Assembly (NCBI RefSeq): GCF_033568475.1
Contig: NW_027331831.1
Coordinates: 1,798,001-1,862,000 of the forward strand
Direction: 5' to 3'
Length of the DNA stretch: 64,000 bases
Origin: Henckelia pumila
Lineage: Eukaryota; Streptophyta; Magnoliopsida; Lamiales; Gesneriaceae
In this document: piece by piece, positions 9,647 to 21,330 of the stretch
How positions within the stretch are numbered: position 1 is the stretch's first letter
How the letters are laid out: the number at the start of each line of letters is the position of its first letter
Program-made: the position numbers and the translations under genes
Notes under the pieces: generated by a model
What the model was told of the DNA's origin: nothing
The model's input: only the letters and a program-made list of their open reading frames with translations
Databases searched by the model: none

Positions 9647-12600
9647 ATGCCGATTTCAGGAAATGAAGAGGTTTGTCGTCTGACTGTGATTAATATATAG
9701 TGCTTGATTATTTGTTTTTTTAAATTTTTATTTAGTCAAAATATATCTGCAGCCTGGGGTACTTTCCCCGCAACTGGAGCAGCAACAGCAATTTAGCAAT
9801 TTCTCTGGGGCGATTCCTATTAAGAAAAGGAGATTTCCTGTCGTTCGGTCGCCATCTCCTTCCCCTGAAGAAAATACCTGTTGTTCCGAGGAGAATGTGT
9901 CCAAGGACAAAAATGATTATAACAGCCCAGATGGACGGCTATCAATTGGTACTTCTAAAGATATCGGTCATCCTTATAAAGTTGAAGAAAAAAAATCGTT
10001 TGAATTGATACTTAAAAAAGAACAAGTCACGGACACTGGGGTCGAATTGGTACAAGATAAAGTGGATACTAATTCCATGAAACTGCAGGAAGCAAATACG
10101 GGTTTTGGTTTGGGCTCTCTCGATGTTTTGAAAAATGAACAGAACATGCCGCAGAATGAAAAATCGGCCGAGCCTGACCTTTCTGGAAGTAGGGTTTGTC
10201 CCGAGATTTTGAATGTCAAACTGGAACTAGTTGGTGGAAAAATTGATGGACCTGACCAATTATCTACTTGTCTGAATAATGTTGGATTATTTTTAGGAGC
10301 AAATAAACCATCTATTTCGGCTTTGAAGCAGAAAATCAGTGAACGTATTGGTCAAACGCCTGGTAAGTCAGATATGTCATCCCTGAGTTTGGCTTCGAAC
10401 CGAGAAATGCTTGTTTCACATGATAGAAATAATAGTACTATTAGTAATGTTAGCAGTCTGGCATGTGTTAATCGATCTAACTGGGATCTGAACACGACTA
10501 TGGATGTTTGGGAGGGTTCTGTTGCTAACCAAGCATATGTGCGCAAGGCTCCTGGTATCGATGATGGATTTAGAAATTCTGAAGTTGGGCATGGTGTGAA
10601 AGCGTCTTTCAGCACATCACTGGTAGTTGGTGCCAATTTCAACAAGGGGAATCAAGTTTTCGATGAACATAGCCCTAATTCTTCCAGTACATCTGTACAC
10701 CATAGCCAGCTGTACAAGCCCGAAGATATTCTTAGTCTTAGTCTTTCTATGCCTTGTAGAGAGTTGGATTTGTGTGGTGAGCATTCTTCTTTATCAGAAA
10801 ATATGGGCTCTGAAAGTGTTGATTCGAGGGTGAACACGGGACGATCACAGCCAAATATGAATTTGACATTTACTAATGTTGGAAACGTCAAATCAGAACC
10901 TGTCGATGAGAATTTGAAACTTGATTGTAGCACTGGTAATAGCAGTAATATGGTTTTATCGAAATTTGCTTCTGTGAAAAAAGAATGTTTTGAAAAGCGC
11001 AGTGTGGAGTCTGTTATTCCCCATAAATCAGTGAAATCTGAACTGGTTCAGGAGGTTAAGAAGGACAGCTGCGAGTCCAAAGATTCTATACTATCTCAAT
11101 CTGTTGCAAAAAATGTAAAGGTTATGCAGCATCAAGATAGCTCGGCATCTTCTTCCGCTTTATCAATTCCTTTGACACCTCAGAATTCATGTCCTTCAAG
11201 TAGTTTAACTTGTTTAGAGCTGCCTGTCGTTGGAGGTATATTAAATCAGTTTGAACACTCTTTACCGTCGAAAGAAGAAGTACTCGGCCGCAGGCATATA
11301 CCAGATGAACATATTGATGGTCTGGTTTCTAAATATGTGAGCCAGCATGACAAACACTTAAAGTTGTACAAGACAGAGGAGTCAAGTGCTATTGATGCTG
11401 GTAAATGCCGGTTGGCTTCGGTTATCGAAAATTCTGATGAGTTGTGTGGAAATAATGAGCTAGTTGCAGACAATGAGGAAAAGATGAAAGTATCAACTAA
11501 ATTTCCTGAAGAAATTACTTTTGAATCTGATTGTAAATCTTTTGGAAGCCATATTACCTGCATGGATATAGAAGAGAAGATACATGACAAGGAAGATGAT
11601 GATTATGAGGATGGTGAGGTTCGGGAACCACTAAAAGATTCAGTTGGAGAAGATGCAAGGGTTGTTGAACCGAACTCAGAAAAAGAAGTACTTGTTGAAT
11701 GTGATTCCAAGAATAATGATCAAAACACTAACACGCCTGTTTCTGATATAAAAGCCACCGCAACAGAAAATAATGATGAAACTATCTGTAATAAAATTAA
11801 AGAGGGTGCCATTTGTTTTGATGTGCTTAAAAGTGCGGATAAAATCTTGCAGAACCCACTATCAGACAATTTGAAGGAAGTTGATTCTTTTGGAAAGAAA
11901 TTGGTCTGTGTTGTCACTCCGGAAAAGCCGCTTGATCTTCTGGGAGAAGATGTTAACAAAAGTAGTGAAAAAGAAATGTCCACAGCGACTAATGAAAGTC
12001 ACTCAATGGGTGCTACAATTGATGGTGATGCTATTGATAAAGTTGTTGATATCTGTCCAGTAAATCATTCAGCTTCGTCAGAGGTGAAAGTATCTGCAGA
12101 TGGCAACAAAGTTGTTCAAGATTCCGGTAGTGTGGCCAATAAAAGCCGGATCATAACTTTACCTCGTGCTTCTATTGTCAGCACTCCGTGTAAAACAAGA
12201 TCGTTGTCGAGCAGGTTGTTAACACCACAAACTGGAAAAGAAAAATATTCTAATCTTGACGGGGATGCACGCCCACGATGGAATAGGTGATCATCTGTGA
12301 CACTGCTGATTGACGTTCTTCTCAACTTGTATATTACTTTATTTTCTACACGAAATATTTATAATAATTCTGCTCCTGTTTTTCAATTTTCAGAGATGAA
12401 CTTTATATTGATGATCCCAGCAAATGTGTGAAAGATAGGGCGCATGGGCAGTCATTTAGGAATTCAAGACACAGTTTCACGCTTGGAAAAGGGAGGGTGT
12501 TTGGTAGGTTTGGCCGCTTACATAATGAGTGGGACTCTGACCGTGATTACGAAGCAGAAACTTATAATGGTCGAGCTGATTACCGGGTCTTCAGGCATAA

Positions 12601-13753
12601 ACAATCTTCTTCCATTGCAGGCGAACTTGAATTTAATGACTATGGTATCACACCTGATGGCACCTCGTGTAGTGGTAGGGAAAAGACAATAAATGATGAG
12701 TTGCCTTCATTACGCCGTCCATCCTTACGGAGGCTATCTCCTGGAGATATAGATGGCCAGATGACGAGGAACACTCAAATTCCTCGTAGATTTCCTAGAA
12801 ACATCAGCCCAAGTAGATACGCTGTTGAAAATGGTTCAGACTTTATGGGACGTCGGCACGATGAAAAGTTTATGCGGCATTTGTCTGATGATATCAGAGA
12901 TCCCGTTTTCCCTCGTCAACAAACTAGGTATGATGAACTTGATGGTCAGCTTCGAAGGAATAGGAATTTTTCTGCGGTGCATAGGAAAGGTTATCCTCGA
13001 ATTTATTCAAAATCTCCAGTTAGATCCCGTACTCGCTCACCAGGGCCTTGGTCATCTCCTCGTCAAAGGTCACCCAATGGGCATCCCGACTCAACACAGC
13101 AAAGATCTCCTCCTCTATTTAGAATGGGAAGGATGAGATCTCCTGAACATGCTTCTTGTCATGATGAGATGGGTCCCAGAAGACGTGCATCTCCTTCATA
13201 CATTTCCCAGCATATGAATGACTTGAAAGAATTTGATTTTGAGCGGGAGCATGTCCATCCAAGGCCTGTTAATTCAAATAGGAGAAGCCCCACTCGGCGG
13301 TTGTTTCCCCGTAGTACGGTGAGATCTGATGTGTTGGATTCTCGAGAGAGGACAGAGGGTGATGAGTACTCCAATAGGCCAGGGCATTCTGATAGATTTC
13401 AAGAGCTTTGTAATGATGGAAACATGGATGAGAGAAGAAACTTAAGTGAGAGACGGGGTTTTGTTCGCCCATTTCGATCTAATTATGACACTGATAATGG
13501 AAACTACCATTTACATCTGAATAATCGACCCAAGCCTTACAGATTCTATCAGGACGCAGATACAGAGTTTGTTGAGAGAAGTAACATGAGAGAAAGGGAG
13601 TTTGATGGGCGCATAAAGCATCCACCTCTTAGTGTGTCAAGGCGAATGAGGGATATAGAAGAGCAGCAAGATGGAAGTCACAGGCCTGGTGGACGGGGCT
13701 GGCATGATGATGGGTTCTCTGATGTCTCTGGAGTGAAAAGAAGAAGATTTTGA
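9647..13753 (+). CDS. Large nuclear-looking protein of unknown function, three coding exons
   Basis: Exons: 9647-9670, 9753-12286 and 12394-13753. The start is ATG at 9647, giving MPISGNEE before a phase-0 intron with a GTTTGT donor and CTGCAG acceptor; the second intron splits an Arg codon (AG|A). The product is about 1,305 aa. Residues about 31-37 hold a basic patch (PIKKRRF), a likely nuclear localisation signal. The long middle is Ser-rich and disordered, with four V-K-x-E words (SUMO consensus type) and an acidic DDDYEDGEVREP block near residue 617. The C-terminal 450 residues are Arg-rich, with RS/SP words (SRTRSPGP, near residue 1065) and end in VKRRRF. Arg-Ser composition suggests an RNA-related role, but that is inference. 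I recognise it only as a conserved-looking plant uncharacterised protein. No known catalytic domain is visible. Confidence 0.82.
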
Positions 13754-16283
13754 CTTGCTGCTGAAAAACTTTGCAGCGGACCACAACTTTGGCCGGAAAT
13801 GGGCTACTTTCTTCCGGTCACGTGGCACCAAATTTTCAGCAAACATCCAGCTATATATCTCAGTTTTTGAGATTAAGTGAATTGGTAATACCACAATTAT
13901 TTTACATTTCTTGTTTGAGAGTACTGGATGCTCTCATCATAGAATTGTGGTATAATCTTTTAAATATTGTTCCTGATTAAAGACGGACGTGGTATTTGAA
14001 TTGAAACTTGGCTCTTCATCTTGCACCGGTTGTTCCCAAAGGAAATATTGGATTGGCCAGCTCATTGGACTCAAGACTAGCCATGGATGCAACATTAGGA
14101 GTTTAACTTGTCAATATTGGTCGTTGTGAATAACTTTTTAGGAATTCCCTGACGGTCCTTAAATGACTTGTTTCACATTTCATCTTCAGTGACGAGTGAG
14201 ATGGAGTTTTTATCCAAGATTTCTTCAAAGTTGCTCTTAACTTGATTCTGTATACATTTTTACCATGTGAAGGTGGAGAATTCCATCCATAAAGATCTCT
14301 TCCTGGCAAGATACTTGTGCTACGATGATTGGCACCAGCTGTTTAGCTTTTCACTCGGTTGAATGCATGCAATTATTTCAATGATTCAGTCGTCCTTTTT
14401 CTGGAAATGATTACATAGTCGGAGGACAGTCTCTTTAAAGGACCGTTATATTAAAAGCTGCTCTGGTATTTTATTTGTGAATTGTATTCTGTCCAGTGTT
14501 TTTGCCTGACGACTACTCTGACGGTGATCATGATTGTCCTAGTTTTCTTCCGTTGAATGTTGAGCTTTAGTGAACTACACCATGTCATTACATAACCTCC
14601 TCATCCAACCATACCTTTCAGGTGAGCCAAAACACTTGCTGATTTGGTCATTCGTGCATTTAAGTGTCTTGTTTTCAGCCCTCATGGTAGATGATCTCTT
14701 CATTGTTGAAGCTTGGAGCTCACATGATGCGATACCATAGACTTGAACTCAAGTTGTGAATTTAAGTTCGAACTCACATGACTGCCCATTCTTTTCACCT
14801 TTTTTACTGTGACATGGAAGTGTTTAAATGGAAGTTAAAACTACTTTTCTGGCAGCGACGACTTATCAATCACGCTACTGCTGCTGTTTTGATAATCCTC
14901 AGTCAGGAAGATAGTTGGAAATGTTGAAAATATGAATGCCTGGGATTAAGATGAAAGTTATTTGTTCAGAAGAAATTTTGTGCAATAGGAGTCTTAAGTT
15001 AATAGGTTCTAAACTTTGAGATTAGTAGCTGTGGCTACCCCTGAAACCAAATACTTTTGTTTAAACCGACAGGAACAGTTATATTTTTTGTCAACCTGTG
15101 TTGTGGGCTGAAATTTGAAGAATATTAAGAGGTATCCTGGATGGTGACCTTTTTTTGATATAGATAGAAACAGAGATGTAAAGGTCCCTTGGTAAAGAAC
15201 TAGGGTTGTTTCCCTACCTTTGCAATAGGATATTATCAGGGGAAGTGCAGCTCTTTTGCACCAATGGATCCTCTTAGTCTTAGATAAGGAAGTGACTGGA
15301 CTCTGTCTGCAATCTGAGAGAATAAAAGGGAGATACAAATTCATTGTCCTGAATCATGGATATGATTCATGAAAAAGCCAAATGAATGATCTCTTCCGGA
15401 TATTATCGTACTGGACGACTCCTGGGTTGGAATTCGATTCAAATAATGGGGAGCCCCGTTATCTACTAAAAATGGTCCCAAAACCTAAAAGTTGGACGAT
15501 ATATGCGCCTTTTAGTGTTTGAATTGAATTGATAGCTGCCGTCTTCTGGAGAAGACATTCTTGCTTGCCTGTGAAATCTGGGCTCGGTCGCTACCCGGGC
15601 ACTAACCTGTCTCAACTTATCCAATCTTTTACCAGGATGGTTATGAGTTATTGTTATTGTCCGACTGCCATATTTCTCACCAATCTCCATGAATTGTCAA
15701 CCGAAAGTAAAATAAGAAAAACAAATCGATTTTTGATTATACGGTACGACACGAATAATTAACGAATAGCAATTAAAACATGAGTGGGTTTTGCGAGCGT
15801 TTGGAAGTGTAGCAAGCCAAGATTGGTACATAATGGAAACTAAAACATGCATGGATTTGGTTTGTTATTCAAGTGTGGTGAGTCTGGTGACTGGTGAAGT
15901 CGAGATTGGTACATAGTGGAAACAGGTACATTTCTACCGATCAGGCTTGTTATGTACGTTTTACTTGATGGTTTGGCAAAATCACATGGAAAGATTTGTT
16001 TCCTTCAAAATCATAGGCGGGATGCCTAAAAACTTGCATGCATGGGTTTGTGTTAATGTTGTATGAGTCAAACATATGGTTTACACTTTACACAAATAAC
16101 ATGCGCTGGAATCAATCTCTCGAGTTGACGGTTGCTTTCACCTCAAAGGAAATTATGGAAGATAGTATTTGGAAGTTGGTTATTGTTCTAGGAAAAAGCG
16201 AACAAACTCGGATCTGTGTAAAATAAACAAGTGGTTTGATTTAAGTTTGGTGCTTTATCATATATATATATATATATAGAGTA
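13754..16283. other. 3' flank and intergenic DNA, no gene recognised
   Basis: The first few hundred bases after the stop codon at 13753 probably form the 3' UTR. The remainder has moderate base composition, higher in GC than the distal intergenic DNA, and several short open frames on both strands, none with a recognisable domain or splice logic. A decayed gene cannot be excluded around 15000-15700, but I see nothing to support one. Confidence 0.5.
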
Positions 16284-16436
16284 ATTTTCAGCTGCCCAAC
16301 CATTCCTGCCCATCTCGTCCCCGACCATTAAAATCCACTACCGGGTTTTAGTTGTTTTTTTTAAAAAAAATTTGTATCACTAAAACCCACTATGGTCGGG
16401 GATGAGTTGGGCATCATTGGTTGAGCAGCTGAAAAT
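16284..16436. mobile_element. Foldback MITE inserted in a (TA)n tract
   Basis: The left arm (attttcagctgcccaacca..., with cgtccccgaccat) is the inverse of the right arm (atggtcggggatgagttggg...gcagctgaaaat). The two arms make up nearly the whole 153 bp, leaving a loop of A- and T-runs. It sits between (TA)n tracts at about 16259-16278 and 16437-16454, which fits a TA target duplication but also hides the exact ends. Transcribed, it would form a long hairpin. Confidence 0.75.
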
Positions 16437-16454
16437 ATATATATATATATATAT

Positions 16455-17690
16455 GATCTATGTAAACCAACTCGATAAAACCTGATAATTTTTAGGTTCT
16501 ATTTTGAACAGGTATTTTAAAAATATTCAGTGTTTTGTAAGCCGAATAAATTTAAAGTATGTGTTTGAGCAAAATTTTTATAAAAAAATTTTAAATTTTT
16601 TTAAAAAAAGGTATTTTCGAGGATAGTTTTTTAAGAACTTTGAGTTGTTTTTTTTAAAAAAATATTTTTAGAATTAAGAACAATGATTAAAAACATTAAT
16701 TTTTAACTCTAAATGTTTAAACACATTTATTTTTAAAATGTTTTTATACAAATGTAAAAGTATTTTTTTCAAACGAAACTTTAGTGTCTTTGGTGTGGCG
16801 GACTTCCTCTTATCGTTTATCTCCTCTAACCGATTACTCAAATCAAAAAATTATTCTCGTTCATATTCTGGCGGCGACATGTCTTCTGTTATTTATTTAT
16901 CTTATTCTTTTATCTAAAAATACTGCATATGAGTAATACCCAAATCATGCATCCAACAGTTCGTATTTTTACATATAGGCGTAATTAATTATATATTGTT
17001 GACGTGACAAATCATGAGACATTAGATCTATCATTGACATATTACTCATATGCTAGGTTGAAATCAATCATACCGGTCAAGGGAACTGGTTTTTAATTGA
17101 GTAAACTAAATTTCTTCTTTACGTATTTAATTACTTCATTCATTCAAAATGAGACTGGAGTTGTTAGAAAATTTATGTGACAGTTGAAAACGAACCAATT
17201 CAATGGAAGGGGTGAATATTATGTACTCGAGTGCAAGTGTCTGCATTTTTGTGACATACTTATCATAATAAGTCCCAAAGAATTGATTCTATTAACATAT
17301 AGAACGAAAAATAAATATTTTTGACATAAAAAAAAATATTTTTGCATGAGTTGATCGATAATGAGATGTGTTTTATAAAATTAATCAGTGAGATGGTCTT
17401 TCATGAATATTTATTCGAAAAATCGATCGACTCGATATATATGTAGAGTGAAAAATAATTTTTTTTGCATAAAAACAATATATTTTTTGAGTTAGGTCGA
17501 GAAAAATATCTGTATCATAAAATTAATCGGTAAGATAATCTCACAAGTTTTTTCGAACTATTAAATGCATTCACGTTTTGGGAAAAAAATAATAATTAAT
17601 TAAAAATTTAAAACTATAATTATTTCCAACTATAATTGGAGCCTAGAGGTTGTTTGGCTAAATTTTTTATTTGAAATGTATATATTTGGG
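16455..17690. other. AT-rich intergenic DNA
   Basis: No gene visible. Around 17300-17540 there are two degenerate copies of a segment with 'gagatggtcttt' / 'taagataatctcac' and 'ttataaaattaatc', related to the GAGACGGTCTCA-type family. Confidence 0.5.
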
Positions 17691-18342
17691 TAAGGGTGTG
17701 CAATGGTCGGTTCAGTTCGGTTTTAACAAATTTCGGTTCGATGTTTCGGTTTACGAATTTTCAAATTCCTAATCCGAAACCAAACCATTTTATTTCGGTT
17801 TGGTTTGGTTATTTTTATTACGGTTTCGGTTATTACGGTCGATTATTACGGTTTGAGTAACAATTTGACTTATAAATGAAGTTGTATGTTAAATTATTTT
17901 AAAAAATATAATAAAAAAATAGTGATCAAAACAAGTTTTTAATTATCCTAAAACATCAAAATTAAGTAATAAAAATAGACACAAATATGATTTGTGTAAC
18001 TAATTTGTTAGTTATTTTACAGAAATCAAAATAAAATAATAAAAAATATAGCGATTTACGGTTAACAAGTTTAGGGATTAATAGTGAAAACTCAAGAAGG
18101 GAGGAGGCAAATCTGTAAACCTAATGAAAATAACATATATTAATTATTTATTATATTTTAAATGGTCGGTTCGATTTTTTCGATTTTTTTTAAAATTCAA
18201 AACCGTAAACCGGACCGAAAAACCGACGATATCAAAAATTAAAACCAAAATCGACCAAAAAACCATTTAAACCAAACCAAAAAAATCGAAATTTACGGTC
18301 CAGTCGGTTTTTTCGGTTTGAACCGTTTATTGCACACCCCTA
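17691..18342. mobile_element. Non-autonomous hAT transposon, 652 bp
   Basis: Ends TAAGGGTGTGCAA (17691-17703) and TTGCACACCCCTA (18330-18342) are inverse copies with one mismatch. The flanking 8-mers are tatttggg (17683-17690) and tatttggc (18343-18350), a 7-of-8 target duplication. The outer 150 bp on each side carry CGGTTTCGGTT / AACCGAAACC words in both orientations around an AT-rich core. No transposase. Its termini resemble the fragment at 1-99. Confidence 0.85.
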
Positions 18343-18600
18343 TATTTGGCCATTTGGGTTCATGGATCAAACAAGATAATAAAACTGGAAGATGCATATA
18401 AGATATGTTTGCTGACAATTGAATTTTTTTTAAAAAAACTTATGAAAGTAATAAAATGGAAAATAAAAAATATATTAAGGTTTGCAAATATACAAATATT
18501 TAAAATTTTACATTTACAATTTGAAAAAAAATAAAACTGACGTTTGAACAAAGTAATTTAAATTTATATACAAATCAATTATATTATATTATATTATATT

Positions 18601-21285
18601 TGAAACGACCCTAACTCTCTAATAAATAAATATGCGGAATTTTTTTTTTTTTTTTTTTTATACTACTAAATAAAATATGTACATATATGCCCATACATAT
18701 ATGCACAGAATAAAATATTTAAAATAAATACATGACTAAATAAATAAACAGTTAAATACTTAAGAAAAATGCATTCTTTAAAATAAATAAACATCTGAGT
18801 CAACCCTAGAATTAAAAATATACTGCATAAATAAAATAATTAAAATATGTGCATGCACTAAAACATTTAATAAAATATTCCCATAAAACTCAACCACTAA
18901 AAATATAATAAAATGTTTCACATGACATCATGCACGGTGACTCAGAAGCTGTCACGGTCACGGGGCTACTGCAGCACAGCTCATAGATCCTCACCACCGG
19001 TAGGAGTAACCTGCTCCTCTACGTACTCACCTGCACCATATCAGTGTAGTGAGCCTAGAGGCCCAACATGCATACTAACAAGGGTTTAAAATAATTTAAA
19101 TCAATTTACTACTAATACATACGTATACATGAATGAGCATGCTAAAAAAATTACATAACATAACTTACTTAAATAAACATAAATACATAATACATAACAT
19201 ACATACTTGAGTTGTTGAGCACTTATTTTCTTAACATCGAATGGTCCTATCCGTAAGTGTGACCCATACTTATAGTGCGACTGATCAGTCTAAGAAAACA
19301 TCGTACGAGGCTGGTGGCGAACCACCCATACATAAATGGCAGAAACTGCCCATACATAAATGGCAGAAAACTGCCCATGAATGGCCACACTACTTCAATT
19401 TCCACCTAAAATATTTTATTTGCTCAACCATAGAAATTAAATCATAGCATAAAAATTGATTTCGTGAATGCATGTACTTAAATAAATTGTGTGTCCTTCA
19501 TATATATTTAATTTAATTTTCTTATTAACATATAAATATTAAAATAACTTAAATGCATAAAAATAATTAAATATATAATCAGGACACATGCAATTTTCTC
19601 ATGGATGGTTCTGGACTGCTGGCCCTACACTCAAGCCCATTAACTTAAGACTTGGCCCATAAATCAACCAAAGCCCATTAAGACTAACTTAGGCCCAATA
19701 ACACTGTCCCTGACCCAATGGGCCCAAAAGCCCATTAACAGGCCCAATAACTTTCATGGGCTCCCAAGCCCATAAAAATTTCTGGCCAACTAAAAAAAAA
19801 AAATTTTAAATAAAATTATTAAAAGCCCAAAAATAGTTAACTTAACCCAAAATAATTTAATGGAGCCCAAATAAATTAAATAGTACTAATTAAATTTTTG
19901 GGAATTTAATTAGTCCATTTAACTCCTAATTAACTTAAAAACTTAAAAATAAAAAAATACCCGAGCCCAATTAACATAACCCGGACCCGGACCCACTTAA
20001 CTTGACCCACATTATTTTAGACCCGACCCGGACCACTTGACCCGACCCGGATCCACCTAAAACCCTAGACCCGAACCCTATTTTCTTCCTCCCTCTCGGC
20101 CGCCTCGGCTGCGTGAGCAGCAGGCCATCCCGGCCTGCTGCAGCCTAGCTCCGGCCACCGTGGCCGGAGCCCCGCCGGCAGTACCTCCCCAGGGTTCTGC
20201 CGGACCGAACCATACCATGGTTCGCACCCCATGCTGCCTAACCACCGAACACGAAGCCACCTTCCAAGAACCCTAATCTGCGTACCTGCTGAACCCTTTT
20301 TCTGAAAAAGCTTCGGCCTTGGTTCCTAGCCCCCAAACCAACCATGGCCGACTCACCTAGACCACCTAGGGACCCCGTAGAACCTTAGCCAGCAGCCGTC
20401 CCAGCCATGGATAGCCAAAAACGGGAGCATGAATCAAACAAGTCAAAAAAAAATCGAAAGCATAAAAGATGGAAAAATCGAACTTGCTGTCAAAAAAATC
20501 TCAGGTTCTGATGATAAGCTCTCGCACTCATACATGCACTGATATAGATGTGAAAGATAGAAAGAAACATGCCTTAATACGGGTTTGTAGAGTTTGAAAC
20601 GTGTACGACGGGCTTCGGGACGACGGGACAACGACCGGAGGACCTCGAGCTAGAAAGTTCACAGCTAAAACTCCTAGGATGGTGGTGGCCGATGATGAAG
20701 AAGAAGTATGGAGGGTGACGGCTGAGTGGGAGAGAAAGGAGGTCGGCTAGCTTAGGGTTTTGGGTAGAATAGGTTAAATTTTTGGTTTAATTAAAATATA
20801 AGCTAACTAATTAAATAAAGAGGTTTTAAAACTAAATAATAAACAACTTAAACTCTAAAAAAAAAATCTGATATCCTAATTAAAAATCTCGAAATATAAT
20901 TTTAGGGGAATTTTAAAAATACTAAAAAGTCAATATTTTGACTAATTTTGGATAAAAAATGACGCCTAAAATTAACTAAAAATTAAATACTTAAAATTTT
21001 GGGGTAATAAAACTCAAAATAATATTTTAAGACTCTAAAAAGGCTCATAAAATAATTTGGCTAAAAAGTTGTCATCTCGTCCGTCCACGGTCCCGTCTAC
21101 GCGATTAAATAATAAAAATACTAAAAATCATAAAATTCACTAATTATGGGTTAAATGCTTAAAAATAAATTAAATCATGCATAAATAATTCACATAATTA
21201 TTTAACCCATAAATCATAAATTTAAATAATTAAATATCCTAATTATGCAGGCGGATTTATGTAATTAAAAATACCGGGTGTTACA
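18601..21285 (-). repeat. 3' LTR of the young Ty3/gypsy element
   Basis: Runs from tgaaacgacc to ggtgttaca. In the element's own orientation this is the downstream LTR, next to the purine tract at 21286-21300. Compared with its partner I found single-base differences at about 18834, 20287 and 20668, plus one base each in a T-run and an A-run. The GC-rich segment (about 19975-20670) contains short open frames present identically in both LTRs, which I do not regard as genes. Confidence 0.95.
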
Positions 21286-21300
21286 ATTCTCCCCCCCTTA
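21286..21300 (-). promoter_or_regulatory. Polypurine tract of the young Ty3/gypsy element
   Basis: On the minus strand it reads TAAGGGGGGGAGAAT and directly abuts the 3' LTR. Such a tract is the RNase H-resistant primer for plus-strand DNA synthesis. Confidence 0.9.
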
Positions 21301-21330
21301 AATTGAATTTCGTCCTCGAAATTAAAGTAC

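Noticed and set aside
15009..15690. A possible gene or pseudogene in the ORFs at 15009-15344 and 15466-15690
   Set aside because: Translations on both strands show no recognisable motif, and no splice structure links them.
18346..18551. Overlapping 62- and 63-codon ORFs on both strands next to the second hAT
   Set aside because: Lys/Phe/Ile-rich low-complexity frames from AT-rich DNA with no start context or homologue that I recognise.
19241..20631. Small ORFs of 60-68 codons present identically at 19241-20631 and 26768-28158
   Set aside because: They lie in the two near-identical LTRs, so their duplication reflects the LTR pair and not gene conservation.
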